This document shows, piece after piece, positions 11,019 through 22,672 of a DNA stretch of 64,000 bases. Position 1 is the stretch's first letter, and the number at the start of each line of letters is the position of its first letter. The notes under the pieces were generated by a model. It worked only from the letters and a program-made list of their open reading frames with translations. It was not told where the DNA came from and searched no databases. Source of the stretch: Aurifilum marmelostoma (taxonomy: Eukaryota; Ascomycota; Sordariomycetes; Diaporthales; Cryphonectriaceae); assembly GCA_027559495.1 (NCBI GenBank), contig JAMXSV010000003.1, positions 1,426,001 through 1,490,000 on the forward strand, given 5' to 3'. The translations under genes were made by a program, and so were the position numbers.

Positions 11019-12377
11019 GTACCCCCCTCTTTTCCTCCTTCTAAATAGTTTATTCTACTCCCTATCTCTTTCTTTCTATAACTATCTCTTACTTCCCCTC
11101 TTAGATAAGACCTTCTTCTATCTATTCTATTCTATGCTCTTTACCTATTACCCCTATACTTATGCTACGCTCCTAAGCAGCTATCTATAATAACTAGCTA
11201 TAAAAAGGCTAAGATTACTAGTAGCTTTGCTTTAAGTAGTACTCTGCATAATAATAGCTGCTTTAAAGCCTCTTTTAGCCCTCTTAACTATAATTAAATT
11301 ACTACTACTGCCTGCTACTAGAAAGCTATTTAGAATACTACTACTAAGTTCCCCTATAGCCTAATATCTAACTATCCTAAAGATAAAAGTTTCTAGCTCT
11401 CTATCTACTCCCTAATTACTAATATAACTATAAGCATTTATAAGATATCTTATTTTAAGTATATTGCTTGCTTAGCTGCTAATTCTAATGCATTCTGCAT
11501 TAATGCTATTAGTAAATAGCTGCTCTTTACTTGCTCCTCTCTTATTTGCTAATCTAAATAAGCTTAAGCAAGCAATACTTTTGCTGCTTTTATATTACTA
11601 ATAGCAAAAATACTAGTTATACTTATACTATAATATATCCTTTATAAGCTTTATTCTCTTTACTACTTTTTAGCTAACTTTCTCTCCTTTCTTAGCTTGC
11701 TTATAATTCTAATATAATTAATACTACTATTATATTAGCTTTAGCTACTTAAAACTTTAACTTTAATAACCCTAATAAGTCTCCTTTCTTATTAGCTACT
11801 TAAGCGCTACTAATTTGCTTCTTAAATTCTATTGCAGCTTAGTATAATACTAATTAGGCTATCTTATTCTAGTATAAAGAGATATAGCTAAAGAAGGCTA
11901 CTATTAATTCTAGTATTAGCCCCTTTGCTGCTTTCTCTAAGGGCAGCATATTAGACTTAAATAAGCTATACCTATATTATATAAGTAGCTACTTCTTCTT
12001 AGCTCTATCTTTCTTCTCTAATTATTTATAATCTTATAAGATTAAGCTAATATAAGAGATTTATAATGCTCTTTAAAGTCTCTTTAATACTATATAATCT
12101 ATCTGCTAGAAGCTTATTTAGCTAAATTACTCTTTTAGCACTTAAAAGTGCTATTATAGCTTCTTTGCTGCTCTAAATAAGAAAAATAATAATAAAAGTA
12201 AAGATAATAATAAGAACTAAGTTAAATAAGTTTTAAATTAGCTTATCTTGCTTATCTTTAGTAGTAGTAGATTATTATATTATTTTGCAATTGCTAAATG
12301 CCTAGTAATTAGTAATTATTATTAGGCTTTTTCTTAAATTTTTAGTTTATTGCCTTCTGCTCTTATTTTATTATATC

Positions 12378-12408
<31 letters not shown>

Positions 12409-14099
12409 TTATTAAGGGAGGAAAGAGAATTATATATTCTGCTTTTAACTTGCCCTCTATCCTATCGAATTTCTTTTCTCCTTTAATATTTTATTTTTTC
12501 TTAATTCTATAATAAGTAATCCTAATTCCCCTTTTTCTCTTTTAGCTTAAAGCTAGCTTTTTAGCTAATATAAAGCAGCTTTTTAACTCTTAATATAAAT
12601 AACCTTCTTTATAAAAATAAAGAGTTTGCCTAGCGCTTCTGCTAAGGCTTTAACTATAATATTAAGTTTATTGCTTATTTATTTGCTACTTAATTGCCTA
12701 TTTGCTTTTATTTAGCCTAGAATTTCTTTAGTTGCTAAGCTATCCCTTATAGCTATTATGCCCTTATTATATTCTAGAATCCTAGCTATTACTATATTAA
12801 TAGTTCTAATATATTCTTATCTTTTTATTAGCTTTAGAGCAATTTACTAGCTATTAACTTTACTAGTTAGTTCTTTTAACTATTGCTTTTGCTTAAAATA
12901 TTTAATATTTTGCTATTCTATTAATATTCTTTATCTTTCCCTTTTTTTAGCTTTTATTATATTAATTTACTACTCTTTAGCTTTATAAGAATAATATCCT
13001 TTATATTTATTTTAATCTTCTTTTTGCTATAGCTTATTCTTTTAATTATAATAATCCTAGTATATACTCTTCTTTACTTCTCTTTACTTTCCTTACTGCT
13101 AATAAGCTGCTTTTTTCCTGCTAGCTTCTATTAACTACTAAATTCTTTATATCTGCTATGCTTCTAACTATATTCTCTATTACTAAAAGTAACTTAATAA
13201 TATTAAGCAAGAGCAAAAGCAGCTCTATATTAATATAAAAGTTAAAGCTTTTAGTGCTAACTTAATAGATCTCTACTGCTAAATCTATAAATTAGCTATA
13301 ATAGTTATCTTCTATTGCTAAGCTTTAATCTAGCTTTAGGGCAAGCTTAAGAATAAGTGCGCTTTAAATGCTAAATATATTAAGTATAATAATCTTGCTA
13401 CTTAAAAGCAGAATAAGTTTTATAATAAAATTTAGATTATTTTATTAAGCAGCCTTCTCTATTCTAAAAATACTAGCTCTTTAGCTATTAATTAATACTT
13501 TATTAATTTTATAAATTTAGAGCCCTATATTTCTAAAGCTATTACTATAAGCTATTATTTTTCTTTACTAATCTATATTATCTTTTAAATTTATCTAATG
13601 CTTTTACTTATTTTATACTTTTAAGCAGCTTTTATATTAATTTTTCTTATTCTATCTATTTAATCTATATCTTGCATTTAAAGAGCTCTTCTACTTAAGG
13701 GCAACTTACTTTTAGTTTATTTTTAGCTCTTAAGATTAATTTTATATAGAACTTGAATTTATATCTGCTATCTTTAGGAATAACTATATTTAAGTAAGTA
13801 TTCTATATTTACTGCAAAAATAGCAAATTGCTAGCAGCTTGCAATAGTAAATCTATATAGAACTATAAGTATATACTATATAATATATCTAGCTCTACTA
13901 TATATAAGCTAACTACTTTTATTACTTTATACTTTTTATATAGCTAGGCTAGCTTTTAAAAGGGGCAGTCTATTGCTATATTCTTAAAGGATAGCTATAT
14001 ATTATCTCTAGTAATAAACTATTTTGCTAATGCTCTTCTCTAGTTTGCGCTTTTTTCTATTTATTGCTAAATTACTGCTATAGCTATTTATGCAAATTC

Positions 14100-15150
14100 T
14101 ATTAACTTTCTTAATTATTTTATAAAACTTTCTACTCTTATATATAGTAAGTAAGCTAGTACTGCAAAGTATTCTACTTTTTAAATAATATTAGCATAAT
14201 ATCTATATTAAAGGAAGAAAGGGCTTAGTTTAATTATAATAATATCTTTATTATTAATAGCTAATTATATGCTTACTAGTAGTTATAGCTAATTCTTTTA
14301 TATATATACTATAAATGCTCTTAGATAATTAAGAACTTTCTAATTAGCTTTTTCGATTACTTTATCTATCTTTAAGTAATAAGTAGTGCTTAAGTATTGC
14401 TTAATTCTAATTAACTTATATAGGCATTATTAGAAGGATTCTATTTAATTTATTCTCTAATTGCTTATTAGGGCCTTAAGAAAATTATAGTACCTCTAAT
14501 AGTAGCTTATAAACTGCTTAGTATAGGCTTTAGTATTTATTATATATATAGCTTTTAATATAATAATCTTACTTAGTTAGTCTATAATAACTATTAAGTA
14601 TTAAAGGCTATCCTTATTTCTTATAAGTAAGTTTATTATAAAGTTAATTAAGAGCTTGCTTTATAGCTGCTTAGGAATAGATAAGAGCTTAAGAAGCTTT
14701 TTCTTGCAGTATTGCTATATAGTCTTCTATTTGCAGATATTATAGTTCTAGATAAATTTTTATACTATTTTATATAAGCTAAGCTAAAAGTATAAGCAGC
14801 TTAATAGCGAAATAATAGCATCTTGCTTTAGATATCTACTTAGGTAAAAGTTATATATATTTTATATTAATATAGTTTATAATAGTTCTTATTCTAGTAT
14901 TTATATTTTATCTTAGAATTTAAGAATGCTTTCTAAATTAATTTTATATTTAGCAATAGATATATTTAGGAGATTTCTATTGCTAGTTTTAAGATCTACT
15001 AGAAATACTCTAGCTCTTTCTTTAATTAGTTAAATAATTTATAAAAATTCTTTATTATTCTGCAAAGTAGTATTCTAGGCTATTTAAAGGTTTTTTTATA
15101 TAAAAATTTAAGTTTTCTTAAAAAGCAATTTATTTTAAGTATTAACTTAG
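14100..15150 (-). pseudogene. Integrase relic of LTR1 chromovirus
   Basis: On the minus strand across stops one reads the core-domain end of a Ty3/gypsy integrase: YYLKIDKVIEKANQKVLNYL, matching the family pattern YHPQTDGQTERxNQxLEQYL, then INNKDIIIIKLSPFFL matching the YNN...TGxSPF block. A C-terminal tail with YKVIKVV and VELDILYSIY leads into the chromodomain. Coordinates are approximate because there is no open frame. Confidence 0.8.
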
Positions 15151-15779
15151 GCAATTTATATAATTCTTTAATAATTCTACTTTTGCTTAATTTAATTATT
15201 CCTTAGCAGCTAGAATTCTCTTTTAATAAAGTATTTATTTATTATCTTATATAATATATTTTATTTTTTATAAAAGAATGCATTAGAGCACTTTATAGCA
15301 GCTCTTTTATAGTAAATAAGCTTAAAGCAAAATTGCAATAACTCTTCTAACTAGCGCACTTATTATTTGCTAAGCTTTTAAATAGTTATAAAGTACTTTA
15401 AATTCTTATAATCTAAGTAGATTATAAATAGTTTCTCTATATTATAGAGCTCTATATTCTAGGCTTATAAGCAGCTTATAATTGCTAATAACTTCTTATT
15501 ATAGATTTTATAGTTATATTCTGCAGGCAATAGTTATCTAAAGTAGTATACTATTAGCTATAGTGCTTCTCTAGCATTCTTCTGCAATAGGCAGCTACTT
15601 AGCAAATAGCTTAAGCAATTAGCCTTAAGTATAATATTCTTCTTAGAATCCTACTATACTAATATTAGCTTTAAGATAAATTTAAGCTTAAGCTACTTAA
15701 AAGCTATATTTTTATCTTCTCTTTAGCAGAATAGTATTTCCTTCTTTATAAATGCTAGAAGGGGATCTGCAATTTTAGA

Positions 15780-16560
15780 ATAGTTTTTAATAAACTAATA
15801 GTAGAAATTAGCAAATTCTAAAAAACTTTATATACTCTTAAGCATTTTAGAAGCCTCTTAATTGCAAATTACTATTAGCTTCTTAAGATTTATATAAACT
15901 CTAATATCTGCTTTAATAATAAATTCTAAATATTTAATTCTTTAAATACTAAACTTGCATTTTATAATATCTAAACTTAAATTAATAGCTTCTAAAGCCC
16001 TAAAAACTTATTCTATTTTTTATTTATAATTCTTCTTAAAATTATCTAAATAAATAAGTATATTATCTAAGTATACTAAGCAAAAAATATCTAAGTACTA
16101 TTATAATGCTAAATTAATATATTGCTAAAAGATAGCTAGTGCTTTTATAAGTCTAAAGGGAGTTATTAGTTATTTAAATAGGCTAAATTAGATATAGAAG
16201 GCAATCTTTTACTTATTGCTCTCTTTAATGCAGAGCTTATAAAAAGCAGCTTATATATTAAGTTTAGTAAATTATTATATTTTTAAAAGATTAGCTAAGA
16301 TTTCTTTAATAAATAGAAGCAAATACTAATTAGCTTAAGTAATAGCATTAAGCGCGCAATAATTAATATAAAAATGCAGCTTGCTATTAGATTTTTTAAT
16401 AAAGATTATAAGCGCTTCTGCTAATAAGCTACTTGCTTATATATATTCTAACTCTAATAGTTTTATAAAAGTTTTTTTTAGAACTAATAATTTATCTTTT
16501 AATATTCTATAAAAGGGGCCCTAAAGAATTTCTAGCTGCCTGCTATTCTTATTTTATTCT
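15780..16560 (-). pseudogene. Reverse transcriptase relic of LTR1 chromovirus
   Basis: The minus strand reads GPLLQNIK then IIFIKKSNSKLHFYINYCALN, the gypsy pattern FVKKKDGSLRFCVDYRALN, and later YLDNILIYLDN, the degraded YxDD catalytic box (family YLDDILIYS), at about 16,040-16,080. An RNase H-like stretch follows down to about 15,350. One of the two catalytic aspartates now reads Asn, consistent with a G-to-A RIP change. Confidence 0.88.
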
Positions 16561-16999
16561 AAAATAATTTTATAATCTGCTTTCTTATAGTATAATAGCA
16601 GCTTTTTTCTCTTCTTTTTATTAAAAAGTTCTACTTATTATCGAAATTATTTTAGTAGCTTATTCTTTACTAAAGCCTTCTTTTTTAATATAAATGCCTT
16701 ATTAATATTAGCTAGGATTACTGCAAATAGCTGCATTTACGCTATTTATAAGCATTTGCCTTATCTTACCTTTGCCTTTAATATAAAAGCGCTTATATTA
16801 CTAACTTTCTAGTATATTACTAAAGCATAACCTTTTTCTTAGATCTTTAGGCCCGCTACTTGCCTAATACTTAGAAAATGCTTATATACTATATAAATAA
16901 CTTCTTCTTATTCTATCTAAAGCTTTTTTAAGATTATATTATAATTAAGTTAGAGAATAATATATATTTAGATTTAGTATATATAGCTATTTAAATTAG

Positions 17000-17200
17000 C
17001 CTTAAAGTATATTATTTTAGAGATTATACTTAGCTTTTAAGCAGCTTAATTTATTATAGCTTTATAAAATATTCTTAGTATTATTAAAATATATAGAAGA
17101 GCAAATCTTCTAATAAGCTTCTTACTTATAGCACTATAGCAATTATATTCTTAATTTACTAATATATTTATAAATTGGGTTTTATTATATAGCAAGTTTA
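17000..17200 (-). pseudogene. Aspartic protease relic of LTR1 chromovirus
   Basis: Upstream of reverse transcriptase on the minus strand the frame reads INILVN followed by a stop and then YNCYSAIS. This corresponds to the xxALVDSGxxxxxIS active-site block of retropepsins with RIP-type damage in the catalytic Asp codon. Position and order fit gypsy elements. Coordinates approximate. Confidence 0.6.
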
Positions 17201-18583
17201 CTATAAAAGAGGACTTATTTAGCTCTTATTTTATTTTATTTCTATTAAATCTTAGCTTAGTAAGCTCCTATATGCAACTTTGCATAGAAGCTATTCTTTT
17301 TTCTTATTAAAATTAATAAGGTTATTATTATTATTATTTGTAATAATAATAATAGCTTAAATACTACTTTATATAAGCAGTATAGCTAGTAAAAGGCTAT
17401 ATTAGTTTATATAATAGTCTCCTTTGCTATATTAAAAGTATAAGTTATTATTTTTTCGTTTTTTAATTTCTTTATTTAATATCTATCTAGTATATTGCTT
17501 AAAAGCAGCACTGCTTATACCTATAGCATTAACTCTAATTATTAGAGTATCTCTTTGCAAATCTCTTTTTTATTAAGTTCTTTTTTAAGAAATGCCTTCT
17601 AAAGTAATATTTGCTATTAAACTATTTTATTACTTAATAAATCTCTCTATCTTAAAAGAGATTAATAAGGCCTTTCTAATCTATATATAATAGTTAATTA
17701 GCATACTTATAGAGATAAGTTTATTTTAAAGCTTAGTATTAATAGCTTTTTCTAGAATAATAAGCTTTGCTTAATTAGGCTATAAGATGCCCTTAGCTTC
17801 GGAAAATACTTATTCCTAAGTAGCAAAAAAGGGGAAAAACTGCTAGTTTTTATATTAATAGATTTTAAGAAGTGCTTATACTACTTATTTAGCTTAATTA
17901 GCATTATAATAGTAGCTAGCTAGATATTCTATAAAGGCTTAGAAATTGCTAGTTTAGTTAGGCCTCTTTAAGTTAAAATAGAGATTAGCTAGCTTTTAAG
18001 TAGCTCTTTTAAGATATTTGAATATAGTATAAAACTTATTATGCAAGTTTCTAATAAAGCAAATATCTTAGCTAAGTTTATAGTATATCTAAGTTTCCTA
18101 TAAAGAAAATTTTAAGCAATTCCTATTAAATTTCTTAAGCTAAGGCAAAAGCTTCTATTATATATAAAATTAGTTATTAAAATTATTATTATTATAATTA
18201 AAGCCTTTTCCTTAGTTATAAGAATATAAGCCCTGCTTATTAGCTACTTTCTATATACTTATATGCAATATCTTATTTACTCTAATTCTATATAATCTAG
18301 CTTTAATAGTTATAATATATTGCAATAGCACTTATAGTGCCTCTTTATACTAATAGCTTAGAGTTTCTTAGGCAATATAGCTAGCTGCTAACTTCTTTCT
18401 AAGAAGCTAAGTAGTATAAGCAAACTAGCTCTCTTATAGCTTATATAGTTATTTAAAGAGGGTATAGGGGTTTAGTTTAAGGCCTCTATCTGCTATAAAG
18501 GGTAGCTATTATTCTTCTCCTTCTATTATTAACTGCTATGCTTAAGTAGCGCTATTGCAGTAGATAAGTAAAGCTAGAATATA

Positions 18584-18805
18584 TATAAAAAGCTTAGCTA
18601 AAAGGTATGCACTTAATTAGGAGTCTATTACTATAAATATTCTAGCTTAGGGAGTAATAGGAGAAAGATAAGGAATTTTCTACCTATAAGCAGCTAAAGA
18701 GCTACTCTGTAGGTATAGCGTAGCGTGTGTATTGTGTAGCGCGTTATATGGCGTTCCTAGCTTTGGTAGCTGCTAAAGCCCTATATACGGCCTTAGCCTG
18801 TAACA
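18584..18805 (-). repeat. LTR1, 5' LTR of the full-length element (222 bp)
   Basis: On the minus strand it starts with intact TGTTACAGGC and ends TTTTTATA. Its TG-rich part (18,718-18,770 on the plus strand) is the least RIP-mutated stretch of the whole element, and it provides the near-ancestral LTR start. Confidence 0.9.
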
Positions 18806-19480
18806 CTATAAATATATTAAAATAATAAATATTTTAGCTATAAATTAATTAGCTTAGAGGAAAAGCTTTCTATATCTATTTAAATAAATTTAAATTAAAA
18901 AAGAGATAAATTTATAAGCTATTTAATATATAGTATAATTATATAGATAAAAGATAATATAATAATATAGTATTTTAAATAAATAAATTATATAATAACT
19001 TTAATAATAGAGGCTAAATATTATACTATTTGCAAAGAAATATAAATAGAGCTCTAAATTAGAAACTTCTTTATTAAACTAAGAATTTTATTAATCTTTA
19101 TAATTAAATGCAATAATTAAAGCGCTATTAAGCTAATAAAAAACCCTAAATTCTATTAGCAAATAAAGCATATTCTCTTAGAAGAATACTTTATGCATAA
19201 TAAGATATTAGCAAAGCAAATTCTTATTAAGTAAATGCTTACTAAAGATTAATTAGCTAATAGCTTAATAAAGCCTTTAAATAGCTATTGCTAAGCAGTA
19301 ATACTAAAAAGAATAAAGATAGTATAAAATATTAATAGAAAAGTAATAATGCTAGATTATCTAGCTAGATAATATAAAGAAATAGCACTTTATAGGGATA
19401 TATTAATAAATAAGGCATAATTTTTATAATTATTATAATTATTGCTCTCTCTAAATAATAAGGGCATTAGAAGGCGTTTA
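18806..19480 (+). pseudogene. Ty1/copia pol relic, right part (RNase H end)
   Basis: After the second CTATA the copia frame resumes. It reads a degraded NPKFxxRxKHI segment, then KILAKQILIK, TKDxLANSLIKPLN, matching the copia C-terminal pattern KHIDIRYHFIR...TxDQLADxLTKPL. The relic fades near 19,480, at the point where base composition turns normal. I see no clear copia LTR on this side. Confidence 0.82.
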
Positions 19481-19499
19481 ATGTATATAGACTAAGGGA

Positions 19500-22400
19500 T
19501 TTATTCCTTAACTAATTGAGGCCTTTTCACAATCGTTTAAAGATAAATAAACCTCCTCTTCAACCTCTAAATAGCCTAGATAGATGGAATCAAGCTTTAT
19601 AGTCACTCTTTTATAACAGGTCCCACTTGAGCAAATTATAACAAACAGCTCCAAAAACATCAATTCTTCACACCCGGACATAGTAAATAGTATGAGGATG
19701 AATACTAAAGTCTTGTCAATGTGCCAATATGTGCACTGCAAAGTCATTGCTGACATAATTAGTACTTGAACAAATAATAGGTCGCTTAAAAGCTTGCCTG
19801 TGCGAGAGCCAGTGCATAACCAGGCACCTTCCCGCCTGGCCTAAACGACTTAGGCACCTGTTAATTGGCTTGTTGGCCTTGCCTGCTTCCTTTTTCGCTT
19901 CTTCCTTTTGTATTTAACTGCAATAACATTTCATTTCTCATGAATTGTCTCCTCTTAACCCATGAAATACACAAAGAAGACTGTTCACTCACTTGGGCTG
20001 CACAAATTTCTTTCAAAGCAACCCCAGTACCCAGTCTTCTCCCGAGACAATAATACAAGGAATGGCTCTTCTAATGGTATACTTAGCGATATTGTGCCAA
20101 CTGTTGACAGATTCGCTCGACAACACCCAAGTGTCCATTTTTGTCAATTTAGAAGAGGCAGTGACCATCAAGTTCGAACCTCAGATCGTATATATTTGTG
20201 GGACTCCGGACTGGAGAGCGAACCCACAGGAATGTGTTCTTTTGTGATCTCAGAATTGTCATTCAGATAGAATGTCAGTCAGTAATATATCATTCGCCTT
20301 CGTCCAAACGCTGTGTGAGGGATAATCGCAGAACATTGCTCTGCCCCCGTTCCCGATGATATGGGCCCAGATTCGTCAGAGTATGTACAATGTAGAGGTG
20401 ATCATTGAGCTGCTTCAGCAATTATCTCCGGAACAATCATCAATCCTCAGCAGTCCTCGAGTAGTAAAGCGAGTTAGACTCATCACCCACCAAAGCGTTG
20501 AAAGAAGTTTCGAGGTGATGCATACTTTCACCGCTAGTCGTGGACGCTCTGTACGCGAAAAGGTTTTGGATCCAATCGAATCTCTGGGAAGAAATCTGAT
20601 CCATCTTCACCTCTTCGCAGACATCGAGCGAGCCGAAGTGTTGTGCCGAACGACCTCTGGAACAGTCCCGTCCGTAGAGGGGGACGCTGTGCACGTGTTA
20701 TGGCCAGGTCAGGGTTAAGAATTGGATTCGTAGACAGTACCATCATTCGTGGTTCCTTTCCTCCGCCAAACCAGAAGCTTGCACAGCTTCAACAACCCCC
20801 GTGCTTCCTGCGTCTGATGGCTGGATCTTGTAACGAGCTCTCGTTCTGGACAGTTTGACTTCGTATTGCACAGGTCATTCGTACATCTTCATGGCTGTAT
20901 CTAGAGCCTATTCCCAAATTGGAAAACTTTAAGTACACTCGTGTTCTGTTTTGTGAAAGGAGGGGGGGGGGCGTGGGGGGCACCTTATATCTCTTACCTG
21001 CTTCATTGAGCGAAATCTGATTGAGTCTATGGCTGCTATCGACGAGCAATATGCATTGGTGTCTTTGGCTTCCTGTTCTTTCGGCTTCGCTGAGGCGTTG
21101 GAAAGCATTGGCCTCACCCTTCCCAAACCTCTTGACCTACCCAATTGTTCGAATTTGTCCAATCTGTATTCTTTACTCCGGAGGTTGTCATATTGTTTAA
21201 TTCGCAGAGGTGCTATTGGGGCCATTTTATGCTATATCTCAGACTATGTTGACGGAGTCGTCGGCGTTCGGAAGGGTCCTAGCAACAGCGTAGGCGCGAA
21301 CCGCTTCTAATTACCCTAGGGTAACTCTCTCAACGCTGCTTTCAATTCATCCTCGAGGTTCTCCCGGCTAGGACCAAAATAGTAGAAAGCTTCCACAGTA
21401 TACTTAATCAGACACATAAACTCATATTGTAGTATTTACTCTTATATTAGCCTGTACTGGCTGTTATATATACAATTATGCTTTACTTTAGGCTGAGTAG
21501 ATTGTCTTGTAGCTTATTCGTTCGAAAAACAAAGTAAGTCTCTTTAGTGAATTTGTGTCCCAGATGTTTAATTAATTATAATATCTATTGCCTGTTTAGT
21601 ACGTGTGCTTATAGCTTTTTATAGATCATTAAGGTTCATATTTTTAGCTAGCTCCTTTTTCTTTCTTCAAGGAAAAGCTTGCCTGAGAAGCTTTGATGTC
21701 TATTCCCTAACTTCGGCAATCTTGGACACTGAATCGGTAACGGGAATAACTCTAGACAAGAAGAGATCGGTGCCGTACCACAGAGTATGGATCAACCTCG
21801 CTCCTCAATTCGCGATATCCTCCCCAGGGTTCTCCACTCCCGAATAAAGTCCCGATCCATACGAGTAGAGAGGAAGCAGCTGGGCCCCGATCAGAGAGGA
21901 GGCAAGGACAAGATTCGTAGTATGCACTGGCCAGGGTGCAACGACACAGATGAATAGAAGATATCAGCAAGGGGGTGGCAAATGTAAATATAGCCTAGAG
22001 CATGAAAATGCGAGGTGGCTGCCTTGAACAGAGACAGACGAGATGCTACGTTTTCGCTTTTCCCTACTTGAGAAGAGCATGATTGTTAAGTCCTTCTCAT
22101 TACGTCCTAGATTTTGAATATATGAGAGCCTTGAGAAAGTGCGGACTTGGGGATACCTTGTAAGAGGCACATTTACACGTCCGCCAAGCCGCAGGCTACG
22201 TTAGCATAGATGCAGCAGGATCACTGCCGTTGGGACGTGGTGCTGAGCCACAGTACATGGTTCTAACTAGGTATGGATAGGTATGTGATATCAGGAAGAG
22301 CATGAATTTATATTGAATAGATCATTTTAGCTTACATACAGTCAGCACCATACCTAGGTAGCCTACACACATTGCTCGCATGGCGCCCTAGCGCAACTAA

Positions 22401-22560
22401 TGCGGCTGAACAACCGGGCGATCCGTAATGACTGCGAAGTTTTCTACGGTATTTACATGCCTTTAGAGCAAAGGATAATTGAGTGGGAACTAGATAAGAA
22501 AACGAAAGATAGAGGAGATAGCAGGGACCAAAAATAAAGAGGATTAGAAGGAGCAAAAAC
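19500..22560. other. Intergenic, about 3 kb, no convincing gene
   Basis: Normal base composition but only short, overlapping frames in conflicting directions and no recognisable domain. A perfect 14-bp palindrome TTACCCTAGGGTAA lies at about 21,310, with no obvious meaning. One weak candidate small ORF at 20,062 is listed separately. Confidence 0.6.
20062..20247 (+). CDS. Weak candidate: 61-residue secreted peptide
   Basis: An ORF of 61 codons begins MALLMVYLAILCQLL, which would work as a signal peptide, and continues with a 43-residue acidic/hydrophobic segment ending PQECVLL with two cysteines. It lies about 550 bp from the edge of the RIP block, a place where small secreted proteins often occur in plant-associated fungi. 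There is no known domain, no clear promoter evidence and no codon-use test, so this may be chance. An in-frame ATG also exists 69 bases upstream, which would lose the signal peptide. Confidence 0.2.
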   Translation: MALLMVYLAILCQLLTDSLDNTQVSIFVNLEEAVTIKFEPQIVYICGTPDWRANPQECVLL

Positions 22561-22672
22561 GACGCAGGCACGATTCGAACGTGCGCCTCCGAAGAGATTT
22601 GATGATAGCTTCATTTCTTTTGGTTCGAAATAGATTCGAGTCAAACGCATTAGACCTCTCTGCCACTGCGCC
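22561..22672 (-). tRNA. tRNA-Ser (anticodon CGA) with 31-nt intron
   Basis: On the minus strand the acceptor stem GGCGCAG pairs with CTGCGTC (one G-U). The D arm begins GCAGAGAGGTC, the anticodon stem TTTGA/TCAAA holds loop CTCGAA plus A38, the variable arm is CTC-TTCG-GAG and the T arm GCACG-TTCGAAT-CGTGC is perfect. A 31-nt intron follows A37, the standard position of nuclear tRNA introns, and contains TTCGA able to pair with the anticodon region. The long variable arm and CGA anticodon fit serine (codon UCG). Mature length without intron is 81 nt. Confidence 0.93.

Larger units (their letters stand above)
10797..18805 (-). mobile_element. Full-length LTR1 Ty3/gypsy chromovirus, RIP-inactivated (8,009 bp)
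   Basis: Two 222-bp LTRs in the same orientation, 10,797-11,018 (3' LTR) and 18,584-18,805 (5' LTR), bound 7.6 kb and are flanked by the perfect duplication CTATA. Read on the minus strand, relic domains come in gypsy order: gag (about 18,400-17,400), protease (about 17,200), reverse transcriptase, RNase H, integrase, chromodomain (about 13,760-13,560), an unidentified 2.5-kb tail, purine tract and 3' LTR. All coding frames are closed by many RIP stops. It interrupts the copia relic, so it is the younger of the two. Confidence 0.93.
1..19500. repeat. AT-rich RIP-mutated block of nested retrotransposons
   Basis: The first 19.5 kb is very AT-rich and has no long ORF in any frame. Relic reading frames of Ty3/gypsy and Ty1/copia polyproteins can be followed through it, with stops (TAG, TAA) at sites where CAG, TGG or CAA would restore the family motif. 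Aligned LTR copies differ mainly by C-to-T and G-to-A changes. This is the signature of repeat-induced point mutation, a premeiotic process of ascomycetes that mutates duplicated DNA. Composition turns normal within roughly 100 bases at about 19,500. Such a block may be pericentromeric, subtelomeric or an internal transposon island; the window does not decide which. Confidence 0.93.

Noticed and set aside
21310..21324. Palindrome TTACCCTAGGGTAA resembling head-to-head telomere units
   Set aside because: A single 14-bp palindrome without further repeats is within chance.
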